From Mucilaginibacter tolerans (lineage in GTDB: Bacteria; Bacteroidota; Bacteroidia; Sphingobacteriales; Sphingobacteriaceae): DNA of 64,000 nucleotides. Positions 45,301-54,271 of this stretch are shown here, in pieces (within the stretch, counting starts at the first letter, position 1; every line of letters begins with the position of its first letter). The translations under genes were made by a program, and so were the position numbers. Under the pieces are notes generated by a model, which saw nothing but the letters and a program-made list of their open reading frames with translations, had not been told where the DNA came from and made no database searches. Location: positions 54,269-118,268 of the forward strand of contig NZ_JAUMKB010000015.1 of the NCBI RefSeq assembly GCF_030519375.1, in the 5' to 3' direction.

Positions 45301-45837
45301 AATCCTGGTGACCAGAAAATCATAGGTAATAGCACCCCCCGCTACAAATTTGGATTTAACCTGAGCCTGGCTTACAAAAATTTTGATTTTGCAACTTTCA
45401 TCGCAGGTGTACTCAAAGCTGATTATGCACCAAACGATTATGTTTTTTATGCATTTCAGGGTAATGAATGGAATCTTCCCTACGGCTACGCAACCAATTA
45501 CTGGACGCCTCAAAATCCCGATGCCTATTTTGCTCGGCCAAGATTCAACGGCCAGGGTAATGAGCAACCCAACACCCATTACCTGCAGAATGCGGCCTAC
45601 GCAAGGGTAAAACAGTTAACGTTGGGTTATTCTCTGCCACAAACCTTAGCCAGCAGCCTGCATGTCAAAAAGGTTAGGGTGTATGTAACCGGAGCAAACC
45701 TTATTACCATTACGTCTTTGTTCAAGGGCTATGATCCTGAAATCATTACAAGTGGCCTCACTTTTCTGAATACTCCGAACTTTCAGACATATCCTTACAA
45801 TAAATCGGTTTCGTTCGGGCTGCAGGCCACTTTATAA
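42322..45837 (+). CDS. susC: SusC/RagA-family TonB-dependent receptor with STN domain
   Basis: 1171 residues. Signal region to about residue 44, STN (secretin/TonB N-terminal) domain about 50-120 that marks a sigma/anti-sigma-signalling receptor, carboxypeptidase-regulatory-like domain about 133-210 (GTVLDEKGSPLPGVTVTVEE), plug domain with LVVVGYGTQKKIDLTGSV and VDGVQRDPNLI, and a long barrel. It imports an oligosaccharide with SusD on the cell surface. Together with the upstream sigma and FecR it forms a trans-envelope sensing circuit. Confidence 0.95.
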   Translation: MKISAFNTGMPFPRLLKKFLLVMKITVFLLFITFMQVSAATFAQQINLNENHTTLKKLFKEIRKQSGYNFIYTEGMLKNAKPVDIEVHAGTITETLDQVLANQPLTYTISNNTVVIKERELSAKTMASLSAPITVTGTVLDEKGSPLPGVTVTVEETNRSVSTDKDGKYSIAAEANQTLVFSFIGYKKIRMPINNNQQINVSLVSVPNDLNELVVVGYGTQKKIDLTGSVASVGSDKLDSRPLVNLGDGLNGLVPNLNVNLNDGQPGTGASYNIRGYATIGQNSNSNPLILVDGVQRDPNLIDPNDVASVTVLKDAASASIYGGRAAFGVILITTKNAKKGATQVSYNGSYTTSRPTKIPEYINSLDYINLFNSAQRTGAKSGGYTSSDPFTTQDSTMVAAYFHDPAHNPDAYIDPGNPQRYRYVGNTDWMKVLYPGWAPQQQHYLSVTGGEGKTSYSASMGYLRQDGLEKLANQVYNRYTPSVKISSDVAPWLTFNFVMSMTHTDNNQSAYTYQSNQGGSWIPTDLRPVMPIYNPDGNYSGQGNYTNPVAVINQNGRDIDSKNDFWTTGRIILKPVNHLTITSDYTWNNYSDFDKSHIIAFNEYGVNGAFLDVFPHTNPSSVSEYRQNNNYNALNAFATYENTFNQKHYFKAIVGYNQEYQHYVLSNATARNLIDPTLPAIGVNNDPKPTVGGPETQYALIGTFFRLNYNYDRRYLLEVNGRYDGTSRFPTNDRYTFSPSVSAGWNIAEEPFMKDLKNTINEVKVRASYGQLPNQQTSGNVSSSAQYPYIAVQQTGTVRYLFNNQPGVTVYAPDLISSNPSWEKVQTKNIGLDYAFLNSRLSGSLDYYVTNTKDMLVAGQPLPAVLGTLAPYKNAANLQTNGWELSITWKDRIFNNQLYYSATIGLSDATSTITKYDLNPTGIIGNNSGIYYPREKLGNIWGFESQGFYKTDAEAAAVDNSALAGYQWLAGDIKYADLNHDGKINYGNNTLSNPGDQKIIGNSTPRYKFGFNLSLAYKNFDFATFIAGVLKADYAPNDYVFYAFQGNEWNLPYGYATNYWTPQNPDAYFARPRFNGQGNEQPNTHYLQNAAYARVKQLTLGYSLPQTLASSLHVKKVRVYVTGANLITITSLFKGYDPEIITSGLTFLNTPNFQTYPYNKSVSFGLQATL

Positions 45838-45877
45838 AAATGCTGTTTAGGTTTTACAAACAATAAAAAATATTGAG

Positions 45878-47530
45878 ATGAAAAATAAATATTACCTATA
45901 TATGATCGTCTTGGCTATCATGGCTTTTGCATCGTGCAAAAAAGATAGCTTTTTAAACCGGTATCCATTAAGTGATGTCAGTCCGCAAAATTTCTTTAAG
46001 GATGAGACTGATCTGCAATTGTATTGCAATCAATACTACGCCAACCTGCCGATACAAGGTTTTGTGGATATGGATGATAATTCGGATGACAAGGCTAATG
46101 CATCAATGAATCAGTTTTTGGCTGGGACCTATACTGTGCCGACCACCGGGGGCGGCTGGGATTTTGGCTTTATCCGTACCTGCAATTATTTCCTGGCCAA
46201 TTATTCAAAAGCGAATACCACTACCGATATTAAGAACATTTATGTCGGGGAAACACTCTTTTTCCGTGCAAATGATTATTGGGGAAAGGTGAAAAGATTC
46301 GGTGATGTCCCATACATTAACAGGTATATAACCGATACTTCAAAAAGTGCATTATATGGCACGAGGATGCCTCATAAGCAAGTGATGGATTCTGTGCTGA
46401 AAGACATCAATTTTGCGGTTGACCACCTCCCTGAAAGCGCGGCTGACGGACGCGTAAATAAATATATCGCCCTGGCTTTAAAAGCGCGTGTATGCCTTTG
46501 GGAAGGCACTTACCGGAAATACTTTGGAGCGGGCGATGAGACACCTTATCTACAAGCAGCCAGCGATGCGGCTGAACAGATCATGAATTCCGGCCAATAT
46601 AACATATATACCACCGGGCATCCACAAACGGATTACTACAATCTTTTCATTCAGGACGAATTGCAGGTTAATCCTGAGGCTATCATGCCTATGCGGTATC
46701 TGACCACTGTTTTAACAAACAATTTCGACAGACAATTAGGAGAGGCGGGAGATGGCTACAGTAAGGATTTTGTGCGGTCTTATTTATGCTCGGATGGATT
46801 ACCAACCTCACTTAGTCCGTTATATAAAGGTGATGACACGCCAGACGATGAAGCAACCAACCGTGATCCGCGATATAAACAGGAAATAGCGACGAGAGGA
46901 TTTGACTTTTTAAATGGCGATATCATTACATTGCCAAGGATAGGAACCTCGGTAACTTCTACAGGATATCAGCCTATCAAAGGCCGTTCGTCCAGCATTG
47001 CAGCATGGAATGCCGACCAATCCACCTACGATGTCTTTATATTCAGATATGCTGAGACTCTGCTAATCGAAGCAGAAGCCACGGCAGAACTGGGAACATG
47101 CACGCAAGGAATATTAGATGCAACTATCAATAAATTAAGGGATAGGGTAGGAATGCCTCATATGATTATTACCAGTCTTGTTAAAGATCCAAAGTCAGAT
47201 TTTCCAAATATTCCGGTGCTGATCGATGAAATACGCCGTGAACGCCGCGTAGAGCTGGCTTCAGAAGGGTTCCGTTCGGATGATCTTCACAGGTGGCATG
47301 CCGGCACACTGATCAACAATCCTGAAACAGTTTTAGGTATGAAGTTGACACCGGCGTTAAGAGCGCAGTATCCACCTGATCAGGTGGGCAGCATAGTAAC
47401 TGATGCTAATAGTTATATAGAAGTTTATCCGGGCAGCGCACGTACCTGGGATGATAAATTGTACTTATACCCGATACCTACACAAGAGTTAACATTAAAT
47501 CCAAACCTTAAGCAAAACCCGGGCTGGTAA
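45878..47530 (+). CDS. susD: SusD/RagB-family surface glycan-binding lipoprotein
   Basis: 550 residues. Lipoprotein signal with Cys20 (MAFASC). N-terminal FLNRYPLSDVSPQNFFKDE is the typical start; TPR-like helices follow; the conserved end ELTLNPNLKQNPGW is a hallmark of the family. It forms a lid over SusC. It starts 40 bases after susC and is probably cotranscribed. Confidence 0.95.
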   Translation: MKNKYYLYMIVLAIMAFASCKKDSFLNRYPLSDVSPQNFFKDETDLQLYCNQYYANLPIQGFVDMDDNSDDKANASMNQFLAGTYTVPTTGGGWDFGFIRTCNYFLANYSKANTTTDIKNIYVGETLFFRANDYWGKVKRFGDVPYINRYITDTSKSALYGTRMPHKQVMDSVLKDINFAVDHLPESAADGRVNKYIALALKARVCLWEGTYRKYFGAGDETPYLQAASDAAEQIMNSGQYNIYTTGHPQTDYYNLFIQDELQVNPEAIMPMRYLTTVLTNNFDRQLGEAGDGYSKDFVRSYLCSDGLPTSLSPLYKGDDTPDDEATNRDPRYKQEIATRGFDFLNGDIITLPRIGTSVTSTGYQPIKGRSSSIAAWNADQSTYDVFIFRYAETLLIEAEATAELGTCTQGILDATINKLRDRVGMPHMIITSLVKDPKSDFPNIPVLIDEIRRERRVELASEGFRSDDLHRWHAGTLINNPETVLGMKLTPALRAQYPPDQVGSIVTDANSYIEVYPGSARTWDDKLYLYPIPTQELTLNPNLKQNPGW

Positions 47531-47622
47531 TTATATATAAATTATCGACGCTTGTTGCCGCTGCCAGTGTACCAATTGATTTGCAGGTACATTGGCAGAG
47601 CGGTAACAACAAATCAATCTGA

Positions 47623-50600
47623 ATGAGAAAGTTAAAATTCCTTTGCATCATTTTATTACTGTCAAGTGTACAGATATCTATTGCGCAAACTCCTGACTGG
47701 GAAAGCGAGAAAATATTTGGCATTAATAAAGAGCCCACTCATGTTACCTATACGCCTTACGCCAATTTAGAACAAGCATTACGAGATGTTTCAGAATCCT
47801 CACCATATTATTCATCACTCGATGGTTATTGGAAATTTCGTTGGGTAAAGCAGCCATCTGAGAGACCGATGGAATTCTACAAAACTAATTTCGACGATAC
47901 TAAATGGAAAACCATTCCGGTACCCTGCAATATGGAGTTGCAAGGATACGGAATACCCATTTATACCAATATCACCTATCCTTTTAAACCCAATCCGCCC
48001 AAAGTAATGGGGCAGGTTCCGGCAGACTGGACAGTAAGCAAAGAACCCAATCCATTAGGGTCTTATCGCCGTAACTTTGATGTCCCTGATAACTGGACCG
48101 GCAGGGAAATATTTGTTCATTTTAACGGGGTACAAAGTGCTTTTTACATTTGGATAAATGGCCAAAAAGTGGGTTTCAGCGAAAATAGCATGAGCCCGGC
48201 TGAATTCAATATCAGCAAATATGTGCACCCGGGTAAAAACCTGATCGCAGTAGAAGTTTACAAATACAGTGCAGGCAGCTATCTGGAAGATCAGGACATG
48301 TTCCGTTTCAGCGGTATATTCCGCAGTGTATTTGTTTATGCAACACCGAAGGTGCATGTGCGCGATTTCTTTATACTTTCTGATCTTCCCGATGATTTTT
48401 CTTCGGCGAAACTTTCGGTTAAAGCAGCCATTAAGAACGATGAAGATAAAAGGGCATCTCCCGGACTTTTAGAAGTTAATGTTTATACGCCGGATGGCAG
48501 ATTACTGAATAATAAAATATTTATCTCACAAAATATCGCATCGGTATCTGCGGGTTCAGAGCAAAACTACTTGCTTGAAGGAATGGTAGATCGCCCCTTA
48601 TTATGGTCGGCTGAAAAGCCGAACTTATATAAAGTGGTTCTTACATTAAAGGATAAAAGTGGAGCAGTCCAGGAGGTGGTTACATCAGAATTCGGATTTC
48701 GGAAAGTTGAGATCAAAGACAGCCGTTTATTTGTAAACGGAAAACCAGTGTTGCTTAAGGGGGTAAACCGTCATGAAGTACATCCAGCCTATGGTAAGAC
48801 AGTACCATTAGCGACAATGATCCGCGATATAGAGCTCATGAAGCAATACAACATCAACACTGTTCGCACCTGTCATTATCCCGATGACCCGGCTTGGTAT
48901 AAGCTATGCGACGAGTATGGACTTTATGTGATTGATGAAGCCAATTTGGAAACACACGGCATGGGTGATCAGCTTACTAAGGACCCCAAATGGAAACCTG
49001 CCTATTTAGATCGCGAAGTAAGATTAGTGGAGCGCGATAAAAACCATCCTTCTGTGATCATCTGGTCGATGGGAAACGAATCATGGGGCGGTGAAAACTT
49101 TGTTGCCGGAAGAAAAGCTATTCTCGCCATTGATCATTCAAGGCCAATCCATTATGAAGGGCAGAATGAGGTGGCGGACATCGAATCGAGCATGTATCCT
49201 TCGGTTGCAACCTTGACTGAAGAAGGTGAAAAACAATCAGCTAAACCTTTCTTTATGTGCGAATACGCACATGCTATGGGTAACGCGATTGGTGACTTAA
49301 AAGAATACTGGGACGTTATCGAATCTCATAAACGTTTGATCGGTGGCTGCATATGGGAGTGGGTTGACCAGGGTGTGAATAAGCCTATTCCGGGTGACAC
49401 CGCAGGGAGGACATTCTTTGCTTATGGCGGCGATTTTGGCGATCAGCCTAATGATAGCACATTCAGTGTTAAGGGCCTTGTTACTTCAGACCGTCAGGTA
49501 AAGCCAGAAATGGAAGAAGTGAAAAAGGTTTATCAATGTGTAAAAATAGAGCCTGCAGACATTATTAAAGGTAAAGCGTCAATTACAAACAAATATAGTT
49601 TTATCAACCTTGCAGAATTTGATCTTTGCTGGTCGCTTGCCGAAGATGGTACAACAATTCAATCGGGAATATTGCCGGCATTAAACCTTCCGGCCGCGCA
49701 ATCGACTGCTGTTACAATTCCGTTCACCCAACCTATAATTCACCCAGGCGCTGAATACTGGCTTATGGTCTCATTAAAGCTGCACGAAGATAACCGCTGG
49801 GCAAAACAAGGCCATGTAATTGCCTGGGGGCAGATGGCTGTACCATTTGAGACAGTACCATCACCAAAAAAAACCGATAGTATTCCTCCGTTAGGGGTTT
49901 CTGAGAATGAAAAGGAAATAAGTTTAAACGGGAAAACTTTCAGCATCGCATTTGATAAGGCTGTGGGGACTATTTCGTCACTTACATATGGAGCACAAAA
50001 CATTATTAATTCTATAAGGGATGGCCCTATGTTTAACCTGTACCGTGCCCGTATGGATAATGACCGGACTAAGGAGCGGGGACCTTACATTGAATGGTCG
50101 AAGGCAGGATATGATAATCTGAATTATAAATTAGTAAGTCTTGTGTTTAAGCAGGTGAGTGATAATAAGGCAATTCTTACTACCGTCACTAATGCAACCA
50201 CACGCTCAGGATTTGAAACTAATATTACCATTACCTATATCATTTATGGAAATGGATTCATCAACGTAGACGCGACATTTAAACCGGGTAAAAACGATCT
50301 CGACATACCTCGCTTGGGATTACGGCTGTTTTTAGATGAGAATCTGGAAAATGTAGAATGGTATGGACGCGGGCCGCATGAAAATTATTCGGACAGGAAG
50401 GAATCCGCGGCATTCGGGCAGTATCAAAAAACAGTGAGCCAGATGCTGGAACCTTATGAAAGACCTCAGGGCATGGGTAACAGGGAGGATGTGCGATGGG
50501 TTAAAATTGCTAATAATGTGAATAGTGGATTAGTTATTTTAGCTAAGGGCAAGTTGAATTTTACCGCATTACATTATACCGACCAGGACCTTTGGAAAGC

Positions 50601-50808
50601 CCATCATTTGTATCAGTTAAAGCCGCGAAAAGAAACAGTGTTAAGCCTGGACTATGAGCAATTAGGGATAGGGAATGCAAGCTGTGGCCCTACTCCTTTA
50701 ACGCAGTATTATATTCCTGATAGACCCGCAACAATATCATTTACTATAAAACCTTATAATCCCGCTATGGGGAACGTCGATGAATATGCCCGTAATGAGA
50801 ATAAATAG
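47623..50808 (+). CDS. GH2 beta-galactosidase
   Basis: 1061 residues, LacZ-like size. Secretion signal of about 21 residues ending SIAQ. N-terminal sugar-binding domain, immunoglobulin-like domain, TIM barrel and a C-terminal Bgal_small_N-type domain. The acid/base is Glu486 (IIWSMGNESWGG) and the nucleophile Glu547 (FFMCEYAHAMGNA). It removes terminal beta-linked galactose in the periplasm or outer surface. With the adjacent fucosidase it suggests a fucosylated galactoside substrate. Confidence 0.93.
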   Translation: MRKLKFLCIILLLSSVQISIAQTPDWESEKIFGINKEPTHVTYTPYANLEQALRDVSESSPYYSSLDGYWKFRWVKQPSERPMEFYKTNFDDTKWKTIPVPCNMELQGYGIPIYTNITYPFKPNPPKVMGQVPADWTVSKEPNPLGSYRRNFDVPDNWTGREIFVHFNGVQSAFYIWINGQKVGFSENSMSPAEFNISKYVHPGKNLIAVEVYKYSAGSYLEDQDMFRFSGIFRSVFVYATPKVHVRDFFILSDLPDDFSSAKLSVKAAIKNDEDKRASPGLLEVNVYTPDGRLLNNKIFISQNIASVSAGSEQNYLLEGMVDRPLLWSAEKPNLYKVVLTLKDKSGAVQEVVTSEFGFRKVEIKDSRLFVNGKPVLLKGVNRHEVHPAYGKTVPLATMIRDIELMKQYNINTVRTCHYPDDPAWYKLCDEYGLYVIDEANLETHGMGDQLTKDPKWKPAYLDREVRLVERDKNHPSVIIWSMGNESWGGENFVAGRKAILAIDHSRPIHYEGQNEVADIESSMYPSVATLTEEGEKQSAKPFFMCEYAHAMGNAIGDLKEYWDVIESHKRLIGGCIWEWVDQGVNKPIPGDTAGRTFFAYGGDFGDQPNDSTFSVKGLVTSDRQVKPEMEEVKKVYQCVKIEPADIIKGKASITNKYSFINLAEFDLCWSLAEDGTTIQSGILPALNLPAAQSTAVTIPFTQPIIHPGAEYWLMVSLKLHEDNRWAKQGHVIAWGQMAVPFETVPSPKKTDSIPPLGVSENEKEISLNGKTFSIAFDKAVGTISSLTYGAQNIINSIRDGPMFNLYRARMDNDRTKERGPYIEWSKAGYDNLNYKLVSLVFKQVSDNKAILTTVTNATTRSGFETNITITYIIYGNGFINVDATFKPGKNDLDIPRLGLRLFLDENLENVEWYGRGPHENYSDRKESAAFGQYQKTVSQMLEPYERPQGMGNREDVRWVKIANNVNSGLVILAKGKLNFTALHYTDQDLWKAHHLYQLKPRKETVLSLDYEQLGIGNASCGPTPLTQYYIPDRPATISFTIKPYNPAMGNVDEYARNENK

Positions 50809-50895
50809 GGGGTATTTAAAATTACACCAAATTACAAAAGTAGAAGAGAAATAATCCTGATCTGTCAGGCTTGAATAAAATATAAACTTCAAATA

Positions 50896-52386
50896 ATGGA
50901 TATGAGATTTCAAAAAACATTATCGCAAATAAAAAATTACTATGCTATTGTAAGCATAATTTGTTCGCTTACACCTATTCTTGCTAGCGCTCAACAAGCG
51001 CCAGCTCCCGTAGGGCCAGTACCTAATGCCAGACAGATTGAATGGTATCATCGTGAAATAATCGCTTTTTTTCATTTCGGTATGAACACATTTACCAATG
51101 ACAATGAAGGCGACGGAACGGCAAGTCCGCAGTTGTTCAACCCAACCGCGCTCGATTGCAATCAATGGACCAGCGTGCTTAAACGTGCGGGTATTACAAC
51201 TGCCATTTTGGTAGCTAAGCATGCTGATGGCTTTTGTAATTGGCCTACTGTCCATACCAATTACTCGATAAAGAATAGCCCCTGGAAGGATGGCAAAGGT
51301 GATGTGGTTAAGGAGTTTACGGACGCCTGCAAAGCGTCAGGTATTAAAGCAGCCATTTACCTGGGCCCTCATGACCGGCATGACTCCAGGTATGGAACAC
51401 CAGACTATGCAGATTATTATGCCGGTCAATTATCCGAGCTGTTAAGAAATTATGGGCCGATATGGGAAATATGGTGGGATGGGGCCGGTGCGGATAAACT
51501 CACTACAGCCTTTTATACGCGCTGGGCTGATACTGTTCGTAAGTTACAGCCAAACTGCGTTATTTTCGGAACAAAAAACTCTTACCGGTTTGCTGATTGC
51601 CGGTGGGTTGGGAATGAATCGGGAATTTCCGGCGACCCGTGCTGGTCGACCATTGAACCTTCTTCAATCAGAGACGAATCTGAGCATATCTCGCAATTGA
51701 ATCACGGAGAAATTAATGGCAGTGCCTATGTGCCCGCTGAAGTTGATGTTTCTATCCGCCCAAGCTGGTTTTATCATCCCGAAGAAGATAGCCGGGTGAA
51801 AACAGTTTCTCAGTTATGGGACCTTTATTTCAATTCGGTAGGGCGAAATAGCGTATTGTTGTTGAATTTTCCTCCGGACAAAAGAGGGCTTGTTCCTAAT
51901 ATAGATGCGCAAAGAGCAGACAGCCTGCACCGGTTAATAGTGGGTACTTTTAAAACAAATTTACTGAATGGTTCTACTATAAAATCACTTCACCCACGTG
52001 GGCCAAACTTTAAACCGCAAAACATGGTGGATGAACAAGAGGGCACTTTTTATGCAACAAAAGACGCGAATAAAACAGATACGATAACCTTTGATCTTCA
52101 CTCAAAGAAGACGTTTGATGTAATAAAGATACAAGAGGTAATTGAACTTGGGCATCGGACGATAGGCTGGTCTGTAGATTATTCTGTTGATGGCAAAGAT
52201 TGGACGGCAATCCCGGAAGCTACCGGAAAACAGTCCATTGGTTATAAATGGCTGGTTAAGTTTAATCCGGTTATGGCATCTAAAATTCGATTAAGGATCA
52301 CATCTGGAAAAGCATGCGTGGCAATTCATACTTTTGGTGTTTATAAAGAACAAATGTCGACGTCCGATATAAAGCTGTCATTGTAG
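50896..52386 (+). CDS. GH29 alpha-L-fucosidase with C-terminal F5/8-type domain
   Basis: 496 residues. Signal peptide about 1-32. The TIM barrel carries the GH29 nucleophile Asp195 (IWEIWWDGAG); AKHADGFCNWPT is the substrate-loop motif. The last ~130 residues form a discoidin-like beta-sandwich (ITFDLHSKKTFDVIKIQE and WSVDYSVDGKDW), a probable carbohydrate-binding module. Last enzyme of the PUL, 87 bases after the beta-galactosidase, followed by a terminator. Confidence 0.92.
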   Translation: MDMRFQKTLSQIKNYYAIVSIICSLTPILASAQQAPAPVGPVPNARQIEWYHREIIAFFHFGMNTFTNDNEGDGTASPQLFNPTALDCNQWTSVLKRAGITTAILVAKHADGFCNWPTVHTNYSIKNSPWKDGKGDVVKEFTDACKASGIKAAIYLGPHDRHDSRYGTPDYADYYAGQLSELLRNYGPIWEIWWDGAGADKLTTAFYTRWADTVRKLQPNCVIFGTKNSYRFADCRWVGNESGISGDPCWSTIEPSSIRDESEHISQLNHGEINGSAYVPAEVDVSIRPSWFYHPEEDSRVKTVSQLWDLYFNSVGRNSVLLLNFPPDKRGLVPNIDAQRADSLHRLIVGTFKTNLLNGSTIKSLHPRGPNFKPQNMVDEQEGTFYATKDANKTDTITFDLHSKKTFDVIKIQEVIELGHRTIGWSVDYSVDGKDWTAIPEATGKQSIGYKWLVKFNPVMASKIRLRITSGKACVAIHTFGVYKEQMSTSDIKLSL

Positions 52387-52403
52387 CGATAAATAGATAA
52401 ATC

Positions 52404-52440
52404 AAAAAGCGCAGTAATATTAAACACTACTGTGCTTTTT
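52404..52440 (+). terminator. Rho-independent terminator of the PUL
   Basis: Stem of 13 bases, AAAAAGCGCAGTA (52404-52416) against TACTGTGCTTTTT (52428-52440), with one G-T pair and an 11-base loop, ending in a run of seven T. Confidence 0.85.
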
Positions 52441-52442
52441 TT

Positions 52443-52491
52443 GAGCGGGGGACCAGCACTCGGACCTACGACCTTCGGGTTATGAGTCGAC
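52443..52491 (-). tRNA. Degenerate initiator-type tRNA-Met 3' half, probable attachment scar
   Basis: On the minus strand the sequence runs from the anticodon loop CTCATAA through CCCGAAGGTCGTAGG to CCCCCGCTC, the 3' half of an initiator-type tRNA-Met. The T-arm is damaged (GTAGG-TCCGAGT-GCTGG, no stem) and the 5' half is absent. The intact tRNA-Met at 54532-54605 differs. It marks the right border of the PUL, as the tRNA-Ala half marks the left. Confidence 0.6.
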
Positions 52492-52747
52492 TTAAAAACT
52501 ATGTTATTTTTAGTGACCAAATCAAAGAAAAGAGTTTCGTTTATTCCCTTCTGAAAATTCTTGTTTCGCTATATGCAGTTTTCAAGCTTCCCGAATTTAA
52601 ACGTTCAAAATGAATTTTTTTTGATAAAGTCTGTTACAATTTGTATCTTGTAATTGGCAAGAGCAAGCTAAAAATCGTTAACAAAATAAAAAAGCCTGAA
52701 ACGCCTTCACGTAACAACCTGATTTTAAAGTAGAAGCAAGCAGCAAT

Positions 52748-52816
52748 ATGTCGAAGCTTTGGGAGGATATTCAAGCTGTTGTAAATGCCAGATTTTTAGT
52801 TGAGGAATGCTATTAA
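52748..52816 (+). pseudogene. Relic peptide B (homologous to relic at 39663)
   Basis: Frame MSKLWEDIQAVVNARFLVEE followed by CY and a stop; upstream codons KVEASSN continue in frame until a stop at 52712-52714, and one missing base relative to copy A shifts the frame before that. Identities with copy A include KVE, DIQA, V.A and EE. It lies just outside the tRNA-Met half. Confidence 0.55.
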
Positions 52817-52878
52817 GTCTGATTTTTGAATAGAAAATTACAGCAATCAGTTTGGCTACTTGGTTGTAAGGGAATTTG

Positions 52879-53979
52879 TTAGACCTGTACTATCCGGTAA
52901 CTTGTGCTGCGGCCTCCTGCTGTTTCCTGTTCCAGAATATTCTTTTTTACAAGGTCCTGTATATCGCGTAGCGCAGTGTCTGTTGAACACTGGTTTATTT
53001 TTGCCCATTTGGAGACATTCAATGTTCCGTAAAAGTCCTCCAATAAAAGGTTAATCATTTTTAGTTGTCGTCCATTGAGTGTAGCACCTTCGTGTGCCTT
53101 CCAGAAACTGTCTTTTGCTTGAACCTTCCCCACAATCTGATCGGTGCTATCCATCGACCTGTCAAGACATTCCAGGAACCATAACAGCCACTCTGTAATA
53201 TCCAGCGAACCCTTTTGTGTTTTTTCCAGGATATCGTAGTAAGACCTTTTTTCCTGTTCGATCTGAGCAGACATACTGTAAAAACGTTGTTCAGATCCGT
53301 CAGCTCTGGCCAGCTGCATATCAGTAATAGCGCGGGTGATCCTTCCATTTCCGTCTTCAAAAGGGTGAATGGTTACAAACCATAAGTGGGCAACTCCTGC
53401 TTTAATTACCGCATCAATTTCCTGCGAGGAATTAAACCACTGCAGGAATTGGGTCATTTCTACCGGTAATCTTTCAGCTTCAGGAGCCTCGTAATGTACC
53501 TTTTCCCGACCGCTCGCACCTGATATTACCTGCATTGGGCCTTTTTCGTCGTTTCGCCAGTTTCCGACTTTGATTTTAAATATTCCGCTTCTGCCAGTTG
53601 GAAAAAGGGCGCTTTGCCAGCCGAACAAGCGGTCTTCAGTTAATGGGTTTTTATAGTTCTGTGTAGCGTCCAGCATCATTTCCACCACACCCTCGATATA
53701 GTGATTGGTGGGGATAAGTCGTGCAACATCCAGCCCTAAGCGTCTTGCAATCGATGACCTAACCTGTTCCGGATTCAATATTTCGCCTTCGATTTCACTT
53801 GACTTGGTAACATCCAGGGTTAAGGTTTTTAAGATGGCTTCTTCTTTTATTTTAAAGCCTGCAGCATTCATTTGCCCCAGTATTTTCCCTTGACGGTGTC
53901 TTACTGCTCCCAATTTCACGCTAAGTTCCTGATCTTGCCAGGTCAAATCGGGCCATTGTTTTAAGGTGTGAATATGCAT
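52879..53979 (-). CDS. Fic-family AMPylator with C-terminal winged-helix domain
   Basis: 366 residues. N-terminal DUF4172-type region holding a class II inhibitory motif (Ser60 to Glu64-Gly65, SSEIEG), core Fic motif HPFEDGNGR with His205 and Arg213, and a C-terminal winged-helix-like domain (about 315-366, LNVSKWAKINQCSTDTALRDI). The likely reaction is transfer of AMP from ATP to a protein. The DNA-binding tail and the palindromes just upstream of its start suggest autoregulation (inference). Confidence 0.9.
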   Translation of the reverse strand: MHIHTLKQWPDLTWQDQELSVKLGAVRHRQGKILGQMNAAGFKIKEEAILKTLTLDVTKSSEIEGEILNPEQVRSSIARRLGLDVARLIPTNHYIEGVVEMMLDATQNYKNPLTEDRLFGWQSALFPTGRSGIFKIKVGNWRNDEKGPMQVISGASGREKVHYEAPEAERLPVEMTQFLQWFNSSQEIDAVIKAGVAHLWFVTIHPFEDGNGRITRAITDMQLARADGSEQRFYSMSAQIEQEKRSYYDILEKTQKGSLDITEWLLWFLECLDRSMDSTDQIVGKVQAKDSFWKAHEGATLNGRQLKMINLLLEDFYGTLNVSKWAKINQCSTDTALRDIQDLVKKNILEQETAGGRSTSYRIVQV

Positions 53980-53984
53980 ATTCG

Positions 53985-54071
53985 CCGCAAATATGCGGTA
54001 AATGTATATAGAATTTACCGCATATCCTAATGGTGCGGTGAATAATCAGTCGATTCGCCGCATTTTTGCGG
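53985..54071 (-). promoter_or_regulatory. Repeated palindromic operator array upstream of fic
   Basis: Three pairs of CCGCA/TGCGG half-sites: CCGCA-N4-TGCGG at 53985-53998, CCGCA-N11-TGCGG starting at 54018, and CCGCA-N4-TGCGG starting at 54058. In addition ATATGCGGTAAAT (53991-54003) and ATTTACCGCATAT (54013-54025) form a perfect 13-bp inverted repeat with a 9-base spacer. The array begins 6 bases before the start codon. Confidence 0.65.
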
Positions 54072-54271
54072 TATTTGAAGATCTTTCATTGCGAGATCAT
54101 TCATTATTTATCAAACCCATACCAACATCATCAACCCGGAATACCATCACTTGTTCCGGAACGGAGGCATAAGAAATAAATATCAATAAATTTTAATTAT
54201 CGAACATTGAAAATTGTGATGAAAATGGAGTGAATTGATTATAGACATTTGTTCTATCAAAACAAAATAAC

